Shown here one piece after another: positions 33,577-40,981 of a stretch of 64,000 nucleotides of DNA (positions within the stretch are counted from its first letter, which is position 1; each line of letters begins with the position of its first letter). Location of the stretch: the NCBI GenBank assembly GCA_963821705.1, contig CAWGEV010000005.1:62001-126000 (forward strand), given 5' to 3'. The stretch comes from DASUPK01 sp963821705. Lineage in GTDB: Bacteria; Actinomycetota; Thermoleophilia; Solirubrobacterales; 70-9. A program made the translations under genes and the position numbers. The notes below the pieces were generated by a model. It did not search any database, had not been told where the DNA came from, and saw only the letters and a list, made by a program, of their open reading frames with translations.

Positions 33577-33705
33577 GCCTCATCGGGTGGCAAATATCGG
33601 TTTGACACGTTCCTGCCCGATCGGATAGTTCTTCCAACAACGCAAAGCAGCCGGACCCAGGGCGCTGCGTGAGGGAGAGGGAGCCGGTCGAGGAAAGGAC
33701 CTGGA

Positions 33706-34248
33706 ATGTCCCGGATACGGCGGAAGCTCACCTACGCCAACGTTGTCTCGACCCTCTGCCTGTTCATCGTGCTGGGCGGCGGCGCCTACGCGGCGTCCAA
33801 GCTGAAGAACAACTCGGTCACCACCCAGAAGATCAGGAACGGCGCGGTTTCCAACTCTAAGCTGGCCGACGGCGCGGTCACCAGCTCCAAGCTCGCCGAC
33901 GGCGCGGTCAGCAGAGGCAAGCTCGCGTCCGGGATCAGCCAGTGCCCCGGCGCCATGACCAAGGTGCTCGTCGACCTCTGCGTGGACAGCACCGATCGCG
34001 GCGGCGGCGGCGTCAACTGGAACGGCGCGATCGAGGGGTGCCAGGCCGCCGGCCTCAGGCTGCCGGACGGCAGTGAGGCGTTGGCGATGGATCCCCTGGT
34101 CACCGGCGGAGGAATCACGTACTGGACGGAGGACGTCTCCAGCGATACGAAGGGCGTTTACCTGTCTACCCTTACCGACGCGCTGGGCCTGCAAGACCGG
34201 ACCAACCTCTCCGCCTACCGCTGCGTCGCAACCCCGACTGCCCCCTAG
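33706..34248 (+). CDS. Exported or membrane-anchored protein with repeat stalk and small C-terminal domain
   Basis: 180 aa, start ATG 33706 with GAAAGGA upstream. N-terminus RRKLTYANVVSTLCLFIVLGGGAYAA is a signal/anchor very common in Solirubrobacterales exported proteins. A stalk of imperfect 10-11-residue repeats follows (NGAVSNSKL.ADGAVTSSKL.ADGAVSRGKL). From about residue 80 there is a domain with three cysteines (SQCPG, DLCVD, EGCQA) and a fourth near the end (YRCVA); WNGAIEGCQAAGLRLP resembles the start of lectin-like or FGE-type domains. Function unknown. Confidence 0.7.
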   Translation: MSRIRRKLTYANVVSTLCLFIVLGGGAYAASKLKNNSVTTQKIRNGAVSNSKLADGAVTSSKLADGAVSRGKLASGISQCPGAMTKVLVDLCVDSTDRGGGGVNWNGAIEGCQAAGLRLPDGSEALAMDPLVTGGGITYWTEDVSSDTKGVYLSTLTDALGLQDRTNLSAYRCVATPTAP

Positions 34249-34269
34249 CGAGCAGGACGGGTCCATGCG

Positions 34270-34326
34270 AAAGCGCCGCTTGGGACGAGAAGCAGCAGTC
34301 CTGCTTCGCAAGGGAAGCGGCGCTTT
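34270..34326 (+). repeat. Family A structured repeat with perfect outer stem
   Basis: Outer stem AAAGCGCCGCTT (34270-34281) / AAGCGGCGCTTT (34315-34326), 12 bp perfect. Inner hairpin GAAGCAG (34289-34295) / CTGCTTC (34301-34307). Compared with copies at 29164 and 34846, both sides of the inner stem changed together (GCGG/CCGC to GCAG/CTGC). Confidence 0.85.
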
Positions 34327-34382
34327 GAGCGGGATACTGCCTGGGCGATGTCACGACTAGACCTCGAGCGGACGGAGAACTC

Positions 34383-34820
34383 ATGAGCCAAGATGAAAAG
34401 ACCTTCGAAGGGCAGTGCTACTGCGGCGCCGTCACGATTGAAGTCACGGGCGATCCGGAGGGCGCTGGCTACTGCCATTGCGCCGCGTGCAGGAGCTGGT
34501 CCGCCGGCCCGGTCAACGCATTCACGCTCTGGAAGCCCGAGGCGGTCAAGGTGACCCAGGGAGAAGACCAGATCGGCGAGTACAACAAGAACGAGCGGAG
34601 CTACCGGCAGTGGTGCAAGGCTTGCGGCGGCCATCTGCTGACCCGGCACCCGCAGTGGGGTCTGGTCGACGTCTACGCGGCGACGATCCCTGAATTTCCG
34701 TTTGAGCCCGGGGTGCACGTCAATTACGAGTCGACGGTGCTGCCCATGAAAGATGGCCTCCCCAAGCTCAAGGACTTCCCCGAAGAGTTGGGCGGCTCGG
34801 GCGAGACGCTCCCCGAGTAG
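34383..34820 (+). CDS. GFA (CENP-V/glutathione-dependent formaldehyde-activating-like) family protein
   Basis: 145 aa. Zinc-binding pattern GQCYCGAVTIEV (residues 10-21), CHCAACRSWS (about residues 37-46) and CKACGGHLL (about residues 83-91) is the GFA domain signature. Such proteins bind zinc and sometimes thiol adducts; physiological substrate not predictable. Start ATG 34383. Family A copies lie on both sides (34270 and 34846). Confidence 0.88.
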   Translation: MSQDEKTFEGQCYCGAVTIEVTGDPEGAGYCHCAACRSWSAGPVNAFTLWKPEAVKVTQGEDQIGEYNKNERSYRQWCKACGGHLLTRHPQWGLVDVYAATIPEFPFEPGVHVNYESTVLPMKDGLPKLKDFPEELGGSGETLPE

Positions 34821-34845
34821 CAGCGCGACCGGCCGGGATCTCCTG

Positions 34846-34895
34846 GCGCCGCTTTGAACGAGAAGCGGCTATCCGCTTCGCATGGAATGCGGCGC
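34846..34895 (+). repeat. Family A structured repeat, most complete copy
   Basis: Outer stem GCGCCGC (34846-34852) / GCGGCGC (34889-34895). Hairpin 1 GAAGCGG (34862-34868)-CTAT-CCGCTTC (34873-34879). Hairpin 2 GCAT (34880-34883)-GGA-ATGC (34887-34890). Together a three-way-junction layout. Confidence 0.88.
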
Positions 34896-34924
34896 TCTGT
34901 CGCTTCTCGCCAGGACGAGCATCG

Positions 34925-36319
34925 CTAGACAGGAAGTGTCTTTGCCCTCTTCCTGCATTTCTTGCGCTTCTTGCCGTGCTTGTTCTTGCACTTCTTCAGG
35001 GCTGCGGCACGCTGGCCGGTGGGTGTCGTCGCGCCCGCGCCGCTCGAAGGTGGGGACATGGTCGCCCCCAGCTCAAAGGCGCCGATGTCGCAGGGCCCGG
35101 CGGCCCCGCCGCGGAAGAGGCCTCGCTGGTCGGTGGCCTCGCACCCGGATCCGGCGTCGCGCGCGGCGCTTGCGGCGCCGAGCGCCTCCGTCTGTGTGGG
35201 GCCGCCGTTGGCCTGCAGGGGACCGAGCGTTGGATCGCCGAAGACGTTCCCGTTCCCGGTCGTGAAGCAGGGATAGGTGTCGCCGGTCGACTCGAAGCCG
35301 AGATCGTTGCCGAGTGAGGTGGGAAGTGTCCCGCCGCAGTTGCCGCTCGTCAGCGCCTCAGCGACGATCGTGTTCTTGGCCATGACGTTGCCGCCGCCAG
35401 GGTTGTAGATGTTGCCCCCATCGCCGGCAAACGCGCTGGCGATGTTCTGGGAGATCGTGTCGTTGAGAAGGGTCGTCGTGCCGTTCTGGGTGTAGATGCC
35501 GCCACCCAGGCCGCCGGCGGTGATCAGGCCGTTGCCGGCGATGGTGCTGTTCTTCACAGTCGCCGTCCCGTCAGTCTCGATGCCCGCGCCGTGGCCCTGC
35601 GCCGCCGCACCGCCGGTCACGACGGCGTGAACGTCGTTGCCGCTCACCGTGCTCTGGTCGATCGTCATCGTGCCCTGCTCATCGTTGAAGATCCCCCCGC
35701 CGAGGGCGGCGGCCAGGTGGCCGGCTCCTGATTCGGTGGCGGTTGCGTGATTGTCGATGACCGTGCTGCGCCTGAGGACGAGGACGCCGTAGGTGTAGAT
35801 GCCGGCACCGTTGGCGCAGGCCACCATGGCGCTGTCAGTACCGGTCGCCTGGTTGCCGGTGACGACGACGCCGTCGAGGGTGAGCGTGCCGCCCTCGTTG
35901 CGGATCCCGGCGCCACTGCCGGGGCAACCCCCGGCCGTCGATACCGATCCGTTCTCGACCGTGAGCCCGGAGATCGAGACGGTCTTGCCGGAGGCGATGT
36001 CGAAGACGCGATAGTTCGAGGCGCCGCTCACCGTTAGCTGCGAGGCGCCGGGACCCTGGATGTTCACGTCCTCGGTGATCTGGTCCAGGGCGCTCCCAAG
36101 GGTGATCGTGCTGGGGTTCGGAAGCTGAAACCGGATCGTGTCTGGGCCCGACCCAGCCGTGGTGCATCCATTTGAGGCCATGTTGGTGTTGGCCGCTTTG
36201 ATCGCGTCGCGAAGAGTGCATTGCATGGTCGAAGTATCGGCCGCCGTGGTGACCGTGATCGTCTGGGCACGGGCGACGACTGCGGGCACGAGGAGCAGTG
36301 CCGCGACAAGTGCGGACAC
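34925..36319 (-). CDS. Secreted parallel beta-helix protein (CSLREA-like) with basic two-cysteine C-terminal tail
   Basis: 464 aa from GTG 36319; the frame is open further upstream without a better start. Signal peptide SALVAALLLVPAVVARAQT. N-terminal TITVTTAADTSTMQCTLRDAIKAAN is the CSLREA-type motif. Residues about 90-300 are right-handed beta-helix coils (GAGIRNEGGTLTLDGVVVTGNQA, GGGIFNDEQGTMTIDQSTVSGND, GGGIYTQNGTTTLLNDTISQN). Before the end comes a choice-of-anchor-Q-like stretch (LGPLQANGGPTQTEALGAASAARDAG...DQRGL.R). The tail PTGQRAAAL.KCKNKH...KCRKRA..LPV matches those at 26047 and 32382. Probably a surface adhesin or polysaccharide-interacting protein (inferred). Confidence 0.85.
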   Translation of the reverse strand: MSALVAALLLVPAVVARAQTITVTTAADTSTMQCTLRDAIKAANTNMASNGCTTAGSGPDTIRFQLPNPSTITLGSALDQITEDVNIQGPGASQLTVSGASNYRVFDIASGKTVSISGLTVENGSVSTAGGCPGSGAGIRNEGGTLTLDGVVVTGNQATGTDSAMVACANGAGIYTYGVLVLRRSTVIDNHATATESGAGHLAAALGGGIFNDEQGTMTIDQSTVSGNDVHAVVTGGAAAQGHGAGIETDGTATVKNSTIAGNGLITAGGLGGGIYTQNGTTTLLNDTISQNIASAFAGDGGNIYNPGGGNVMAKNTIVAEALTSGNCGGTLPTSLGNDLGFESTGDTYPCFTTGNGNVFGDPTLGPLQANGGPTQTEALGAASAARDAGSGCEATDQRGLFRGGAAGPCDIGAFELGATMSPPSSGAGATTPTGQRAAALKKCKNKHGKKRKKCRKRAKTLPV

Positions 36320-36471
36320 GCGGAGAAGCCGGAAACGGGCGCTGTCCTTCGTCGTGACCTCCGTCTCGGCAAGCCGAGCAAATGGAGCTGGAGCAGCCGT
36401 CGAACTTGGTCGATCGCAACTCAGGCTATCGCGCCGGTTGCTGGCGCTTGAATGCGAATTGGGAGCCGCGA

Positions 36472-37389
36472 CTATGGTCGATGTTGAGATAGCCGCTCTA
36501 GATCAGAAGCAACTACGCCTCCCACGAGCATTCCGGAACCGAGGTGCGCTCCGAGCACCGGCCCCACCTCGGTGCAGAAGAGCGGCCCCGCACCGAAGAT
36601 CTCGGTGCCCTCCGCGACGAGATACTCGGCGTCCTCGGGTGATTGGGCGTGTTGCACGACCCAGTCGGTTGCGCCACGGTCGTGCAGGCCACGCAGGTAT
36701 TCGTTCATCCGCTCCAATGCGCGCTTCTTCGTTCGGACGCGCCCGACCGGGGAGATCTCGGTGCCGAAGGTCAGTATCGGCTTGACCTTCAACGCCGTTC
36801 CGAGCATCGCCTGGGCGGCTCCGATGCGCCCGCCCCTGCGCAGATACTCGAGCGTGTCCAGACAGAACCAGATTTCGAGGCGTTGGCGGGTCTGGTGCAC
36901 GGTGTCAACGACGACGTCAAGCTCTGCGCCCTGCTCGGCTGCACGCGCGGCAGCCACGACGAGGCAGCCCAGGCCGCCGGCGCCAGTCTGGCCGTCGAGC
37001 ACCTCTATATGCCCAGGATGCCCCTCTTTGGCCAGGGAGCGGGCGGCCTCAGTCGCGCTCTCGCAGGTCCCCGAGATGCCAGCGGCTATATGGACGGAGA
37101 CCACGTCGCGTCCCGCGGCAACGAGCGGCTCGTAACAGGCGCGAAAGTCTCCCACCGACGGTTGCGAGGTCGCCGGCAGCGTCGGGGACTCGCGCAGCCG
37201 CGCATAGAAGGCATCGAGGTCCCGGTACTCATGCTCGGGGCGCAGATCACCATCCCAGCCCACGTACAGGCTGACCTCGCGAATTTCCTTGCTTTCGACC
37301 AGCTGCCGCGGAAGGTATGTAGTGCTGTCAGTCACAACAGCGACACCGGCGCCTGCGTCGGGCGTTCGGATGTCTGGCGAGGCGCTCAC
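36472..37389 (-). CDS. DegV family (fatty-acid-binding) protein
   Basis: 305 aa, start GTG 37389. Fold begins VAVVTDSTTYLPRQLVESKEIREVSLYVGWDG; conserved LPATSQPSVGDF, HIAAGISGTCESA, LDTLEYLRRGGRIGAAQAMLG and a C-terminal GPVLGAHLGSGML are the DegV landmarks. Family members bind acyl chains and present them to the FakA kinase in Firmicutes; no fakA is visible here. The final dozen residues (ASDLERLSQHRP) are encoded by a family A repeat, so the native C-terminus appears to have been replaced by repeat sequence. Confidence 0.92.
   Translation of the reverse strand: MSASPDIRTPDAGAGVAVVTDSTTYLPRQLVESKEIREVSLYVGWDGDLRPEHEYRDLDAFYARLRESPTLPATSQPSVGDFRACYEPLVAAGRDVVSVHIAAGISGTCESATEAARSLAKEGHPGHIEVLDGQTGAGGLGCLVVAAARAAEQGAELDVVVDTVHQTRQRLEIWFCLDTLEYLRRGGRIGAAQAMLGTALKVKPILTFGTEISPVGRVRTKKRALERMNEYLRGLHDRGATDWVVQHAQSPEDAEYLVAEGTEIFGAGPLFCTEVGPVLGAHLGSGMLVGGVVASDLERLSQHRP
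36488..36510 (+). repeat. Family A structured repeat, partial, inside the degV-like 3' end
   Basis: GAGATAGCCGCTCTAGATCAGAAGC: CTATCTCAA/AGCGGCTATC-type block in inverse order. Forms the last codons of the DegV-like gene. Confidence 0.5.
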
Positions 37390-37462
37390 GGGGGGCGAAG
37401 CCTATGGGTCTGATCATGCCCGCACCTCATCGCGCGGTGGCTGACTGATCAGCGAGTCGGCC

Positions 37463-37699
37463 GTGCCAGGGCAGGACGCCATAAAATGGCCCGTAGTGGG
37501 CTACGCGGAGGTCAGGCTCCTAAGCGGTGACGTCTTCACCGTGGAGGGAACGTTGGAGGAGGTCGAGAGCAAGCTCTCCGATGCTGCTCGATCGGGCCAG
37601 TCGCGTCTCGCCTGGTTCACGGAGTATGGGACGGATGGTTCGGTCGGCGTCAACCCGGCCCACGTCGCGAGCTTGAAGGTCAGCGAGACCTCGGAGTGA
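37463..37699 (+). CDS. Small conserved-looking protein, function unknown
   Basis: 78 aa from GTG 37463, or 66 aa from GTG 37499 (VGYAEVRLLSGDVF). The sequence VRLLSGDVFTVEGTLEEVESKLSDAARSGQSRLAWFTEYGTDGSVGVNPAHVASLKV has the beta-alpha-beta layout and final strand of small SH3-like actinobacterial proteins that pair a threshold residue with an 'NPAHV' motif. Divergent from the DegV-like gene. No Shine-Dalgarno is obvious for either start. Confidence 0.55.
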   Translation: MPGQDAIKWPVVGYAEVRLLSGDVFTVEGTLEEVESKLSDAARSGQSRLAWFTEYGTDGSVGVNPAHVASLKVSETSE

Positions 37700-37708
37700 G
37701 TCCCTCAC

Positions 37709-37752
37709 GAAGCGGCGCTCAAGCTGCACCTAGCTGATTGAGGCAGCGCTCA
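37709..37752 (+). repeat. Family A structured repeat, degenerate; right-most copy
   Basis: GAAGCGGCGCTCAAGCTGCACC followed by TTGAGGCAGCGCTCAA; TCAA/TTGA and AGCGC.CT arms can pair. No further copy is seen beyond this point. Confidence 0.5.
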
Positions 37753-38763
37753 ATGGTGCTTTGGCTTCTGCTTCAGCTTGACGGTCAGCGTCTGAGTGAC
37801 CGATGACTTGGTGCCGTCGGTCAGCGTGCTGGTAGTGGTCAGGGTTCCCTTGAGCTTGTGGGTTGACGAGAGCATCCGCCTCGCTGCCTTCGTCAGCACC
37901 ACCTGGATCTCCGCGGTTGCCCCGGGCGCGATGCTGAAGCTCGCCTGACCGAAGACGATGCTGTTCTTCTTCGAGGCTTGACTCGCGACATTGGCGCCAC
38001 CGCCGGTGGCGAGGCCCCTGAAGACGATCGCGCCGCTGCAGGTGAACGGAGAGCCCGGCGGGAGCTCGCAGGTGGCGGGGTCGGTGAAGTAGCCGGCACG
38101 CGAGGTCAGGATGGTTGGGCTTGGACCGCCGTTCAGCAGGGTGACCTGGCCGTTCTGGCCGGCGCCGCCGCCCGGGGGGCTCGCCCCGTTGATGTCGGCG
38201 TTGAACAGCAGTGTGCGCTGGATGTTGCCGTCGGTGAAATCCGGCGCACGCGTTTCATTCAACGCGAGGGCCGGCGCCCACGTGTCGAACAAGAAGGATG
38301 GGACCATCGCGCTGCTGAACGTTCCGTCGATGTTCTCGACCTCGAGTCCGAGGCGCTCGCCGCCGATGACCGGGACGCTCACATTGAATTGGTAGAGGTT
38401 CTGCGTACTCGAGGGTCTCGCTGGCAGCGCCTGCGAGTTGATCGCGACGGCGGTGTTGCCCTGCAATACCACGAGCCTGACGAGCTGGCCGGTGTCGTCG
38501 TTGCTGTCGATGTTCTTGAAGCGCCAGGCCGTCAGCGTGCCGCTGCTCGGGACCGTAACCGCGTCTGACTGGGTGGGGACCCACGTGCAGGGGCAGCCAG
38601 AAGGTCCGCCGAAGATCGCGCTCGCACTCAGGTCGGCGCCGATGGTCACGGCACCGGCAGGTGCGGCCACCGCCAGCGACGCGAGTGCCGAGAGCAGTGC
38701 CGCGCGCCCGAGGGTCTGCGCCGATACCACCTTTGCGAAGCCAACCTTGATCAGTTGGAGCAC
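37750..38763 (-). CDS. Secreted beta-sandwich protein, paralogue of the gene at 30308
   Basis: 337 aa. Long n-region then signal peptide (ALLSALASLAVAAPAGA). First domain: TVPSSGTLTAWRFKNIDSNDDTGQLVRLVVLQ...RPSSTQNLYQFNVSVPVIGGERLGLEVENIDG...RTLLFNADI, alignable to the protein at 30308-31204. Two cysteine pairs (GCPCTW; TCELPPGSPFTC). Second domain (SIVFGQASFSIAPGATAEIQVVLTKAARRML...LTDGTKSSVTQTLTVKLKQ) is an Ig-like fold often found in this group's exported proteins. Basic end KPKHH. Function unknown. Stop lies within the degenerate family A copy. Confidence 0.7.
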   Translation of the reverse strand: MLQLIKVGFAKVVSAQTLGRAALLSALASLAVAAPAGAVTIGADLSASAIFGGPSGCPCTWVPTQSDAVTVPSSGTLTAWRFKNIDSNDDTGQLVRLVVLQGNTAVAINSQALPARPSSTQNLYQFNVSVPVIGGERLGLEVENIDGTFSSAMVPSFLFDTWAPALALNETRAPDFTDGNIQRTLLFNADINGASPPGGGAGQNGQVTLLNGGPSPTILTSRAGYFTDPATCELPPGSPFTCSGAIVFRGLATGGGANVASQASKKNSIVFGQASFSIAPGATAEIQVVLTKAARRMLSSTHKLKGTLTTTSTLTDGTKSSVTQTLTVKLKQKPKHH

Positions 38764-39000
38764 GCAGGCGACCCTATGCCCGCCGGGCCAGGAGGACCAA
38801 GCGAATATTGGGATTATTTCCCCGCTCGGCGGCGGCTTAGCTGAGAACGCAAAGTCGGCTGTAGTGCGCGCAAACGGCCCAAAATTGCGGTTGTGTCAGT
38901 CGGGCCTGTCGGTTTAGGGTCGCGGATATCAGTCTGGGGGGAATGTCCAGACAGCATTGGCGGAAGACGGTTTGGGTGAGAAGCGGAGGAGAGGACGACG

Positions 39001-39489
39001 ATGAGACGACCGTTCAGGCTTGGCTTGCCCGTGATCGCCCTGGTCGTGATGGGCGCTGTGGGCGGATGTGGTGGCGGTACGAAGACCGTGACGGTCAGCA
39101 GCACCGGGAGCACGGCGACCGCTGGCACCGAGAGCACCGCCAGCACCCAGAGCACCGCGACACCGACCTCATCCGGCGATCCCGCGACGGAGGCGGCAGC
39201 GGCCACCAATTGCCTCAAGGGACCGCATGCGGAGGTCAAACAGCTCACTCCGGCGCAAGGGAACTACGGTATCGATGCGTTCGTAACGATAGGGCGCAAC
39301 TTCAACCACATTGCGATGATCTTCACGCCCAGCCCGACGGGTGCCGAGGCGGCTTCCAAGTTCTTGGCATCGGAGGGCGCGACCCCGCGGATCGTGGGCA
39401 ACAACGTTGTCGCCTACTTCGGGGCCCCCACGCCAGCGAATCAGCAGGTCACGGAGACTTGCTTCAGCCAGGCAACCGGCTCCGGCTGA
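39001..39489 (+). CDS. Putative lipoprotein
   Basis: 162 aa, ATG 39001 with GAGGAGAGGA at 38986-38995. Lipobox VMGAVGGC (Cys near residue 23) after a hydrophobic helix, then a Thr/Ser-rich spacer. The folded part has two cysteines (NCLKGPHAEVKQL and ETCFSQ near the end) and reads NYGIDAFVTIGRNFNHIAMIFTPSPTGAEAASKFLASEGATPRIVGNNVVAYFG, plausible for a small ligand-binding fold. No family recognised. Confidence 0.75.
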   Translation: MRRPFRLGLPVIALVVMGAVGGCGGGTKTVTVSSTGSTATAGTESTASTQSTATPTSSGDPATEAAAATNCLKGPHAEVKQLTPAQGNYGIDAFVTIGRNFNHIAMIFTPSPTGAEAASKFLASEGATPRIVGNNVVAYFGAPTPANQQVTETCFSQATGSG

Positions 39490-39510
39490 CACGCTGATCG
39501 GTAGCGGCAC

Positions 39511-39557
39511 GAGATCGCCGCCGCGCGGGGGATCAGGCTGAGCCTGGAAGACAACCC
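39511..39557 (+). pseudogene. Fragment of a TadE-like gene; right copy of the 47-bp direct repeat
   Basis: Encodes EIAAARGIRLSLEDNP, matching the 3' part of the gene at 23458-24108, but a TAG lies nine bases upstream in the same frame and the similarity stops after the Asn-Pro codons, so it is a relic or an integration scar rather than a gene. Confidence 0.75.
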
Positions 39558-39683
39558 GGCGCCGTGCCGTCCTCGTCCCTCGACCCCTTGACGACTCTTA
39601 ACGCGGGGCTTTCCGGCGCTTAGCGCGGAGCCGAATACGGTCGTCTCAACAAGGGCATCCAAGACCACAAGGAGGCGATCAAG

Positions 39684-39896
39684 GTGTCGATGGGACTGAT
39701 AGTGGTACTGAACGTGGTTCTGGCCGCGGGACTGCTCGTTCTTCTGGCGGGCGCAATGCGGCTCCCGTACCGCCTGCGGGCTGAGCCTCGCGGGCCCGAG
39801 CCTTCTCGAGGCGAGCAGGCGAGCCGACCGAGGCACGCCGAGGCTACGAGCCGGCGCAAGCACCGGGGAACCGAACCCGCTTACTCGCGTTCGTAA
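39684..39896 (+). CDS. Small single-pass membrane protein
   Basis: 70 aa from GTG 39684, supported by AAGGAGG (39669-39675) eight bases upstream; ATG 39690 is too close to improve it. One hydrophobic helix, LIVVLNVVLAAGLLVLLAGAM, then a basic, Pro/Arg-rich cytoplasmic tail (SRRKHRGTEP). Such short anchors are common in this lineage; function unknown. Confidence 0.55.
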   Translation: MSMGLIVVLNVVLAAGLLVLLAGAMRLPYRLRAEPRGPEPSRGEQASRPRHAEATSRRKHRGTEPAYSRS

Positions 39897-39997
39897 CAGG
39901 TTGCCAATCGCCTCCGGGACGCCGGGGGTCGATTGGCGCACTGACCTCGGCTGGCCGCTGCTGGGGGTAGTCGCGAATAGAGCGACTGAGCGCCAAA

Positions 39998-40981
39998 TCA
40001 AGACGCGTGCTGCTCGGCCTCGGCGCTGGCGCTGCGGATCAGGCTGCGCCAGTTCGTGGTGCGGAAGACGAAGATCAGGGCGAGGGTGCCGAGGACCGCC
40101 GTCCAGACCGCGATCGCGATCTGCTGGCCCACCGAGTAGGTGAGGACCGCGATCGGACCGGGCCCGACCAGCGTGGCGACGAGCAGCGCCTGCTGGGCGC
40201 CCGCGCCGCCGGGCGTCAGCGGCAGGATCGTCGAGACGGCCTGAACGCTCATCACGAGCATCACGTTCTGGAACGAGCCGCCGATGTGGAAGGCCTCCAG
40301 GAAGAACCAGAGGGAGAAGAAGCGCAGCACCCAGCCGAACGCCTGCCACGAGACGACCGAGCTCAGGTACAGCGGGATGTTCGTCAGGACGATCGCTCCC
40401 TGCTTGACCCGGTCCCAGAACGCCTCGACGCGTCTGGCCAGCAGAACGAACAGGACGACGACGGCGATGCCGAGCGCGGTCAGCGTGAAGAGGAGGAAGC
40501 TCGGGTGCTGCGCCCAGAAGGCGATGTCGAACGCAGGCAGATTCGGGAGCTCCGGCGGTTGCGGCAGCAGCCCCTGCGTGAGCGCGTAGATGAAGACCAG
40601 GATCCCGGCCGTCGTGTCGAAGACCGCCCCGACGAAGAAGGACGAGACGACCGTCGGGTAGGTCGAGCGCCGGATCGAGCGCTTGGCGAGGAAGATCTTG
40701 ACGGCGTCGCCGACGCGGGCCGGGATCACGCTGTTCAGCCCCGCGCCCACCAGGTAGGAAGCGGCGATCCGCGGGAACGAGATCTTCTGCTCCGGATAGG
40801 CCGCCCGGAGGACGTTCTGCCAGGCGCGGCTCCGCGCCAGCAGGTGAGCAACGTAGAAGCCGAGGGCGATCGCCATCGACGGCCAGGCGATATCGCTGAG
40901 GCGGTGGAAGAACTCCTGGGCGCCGTGCTGGAAGCTGTCGAAGCTTTGGCCCAGGTCCACCCCGAGCGGGGGGATCATCAC
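39998..40981 (-). CDS. Lysylphosphatidylglycerol-synthase transmembrane-domain (MprF/UPF0104) family protein
   Basis: 327 aa with about eight transmembrane helices. Conserved pieces are FYVAHLLARSRAWQNVLRAAYP, AASYLVGAGLNSVIPARVGDAVKIFLAKRSI (signature N..P.R.GE-like loop) and a late STILPLTPGGAGAQQALLV. The flippase-like domain is present without the soluble aminoacyl-transferase part, so it probably moves a lipid rather than making Lys-PG. ATG 40981 overlaps the BrkB gene stop by four bases (ATGA), so both are one operon. Confidence 0.87.
   Translation of the reverse strand: MMIPPLGVDLGQSFDSFQHGAQEFFHRLSDIAWPSMAIALGFYVAHLLARSRAWQNVLRAAYPEQKISFPRIAASYLVGAGLNSVIPARVGDAVKIFLAKRSIRRSTYPTVVSSFFVGAVFDTTAGILVFIYALTQGLLPQPPELPNLPAFDIAFWAQHPSFLLFTLTALGIAVVVLFVLLARRVEAFWDRVKQGAIVLTNIPLYLSSVVSWQAFGWVLRFFSLWFFLEAFHIGGSFQNVMLVMSVQAVSTILPLTPGGAGAQQALLVATLVGPGPIAVLTYSVGQQIAIAVWTAVLGTLALIFVFRTTNWRSLIRSASAEAEQHAS

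Noticed and set aside
24118..37752. Family A copies as tRNA-like genes because of the multi-arm fold
   Set aside because: No anticodon-loop or T-loop consensus, arm lengths do not fit, and no CCA-type end.
23945..39557. Island as a prophage or conjugative element
   Set aside because: No integrase, capsid, portal, relaxase or type IV secretion genes; only an IS30 transposase. Direct repeats are reported without claiming a mechanism.
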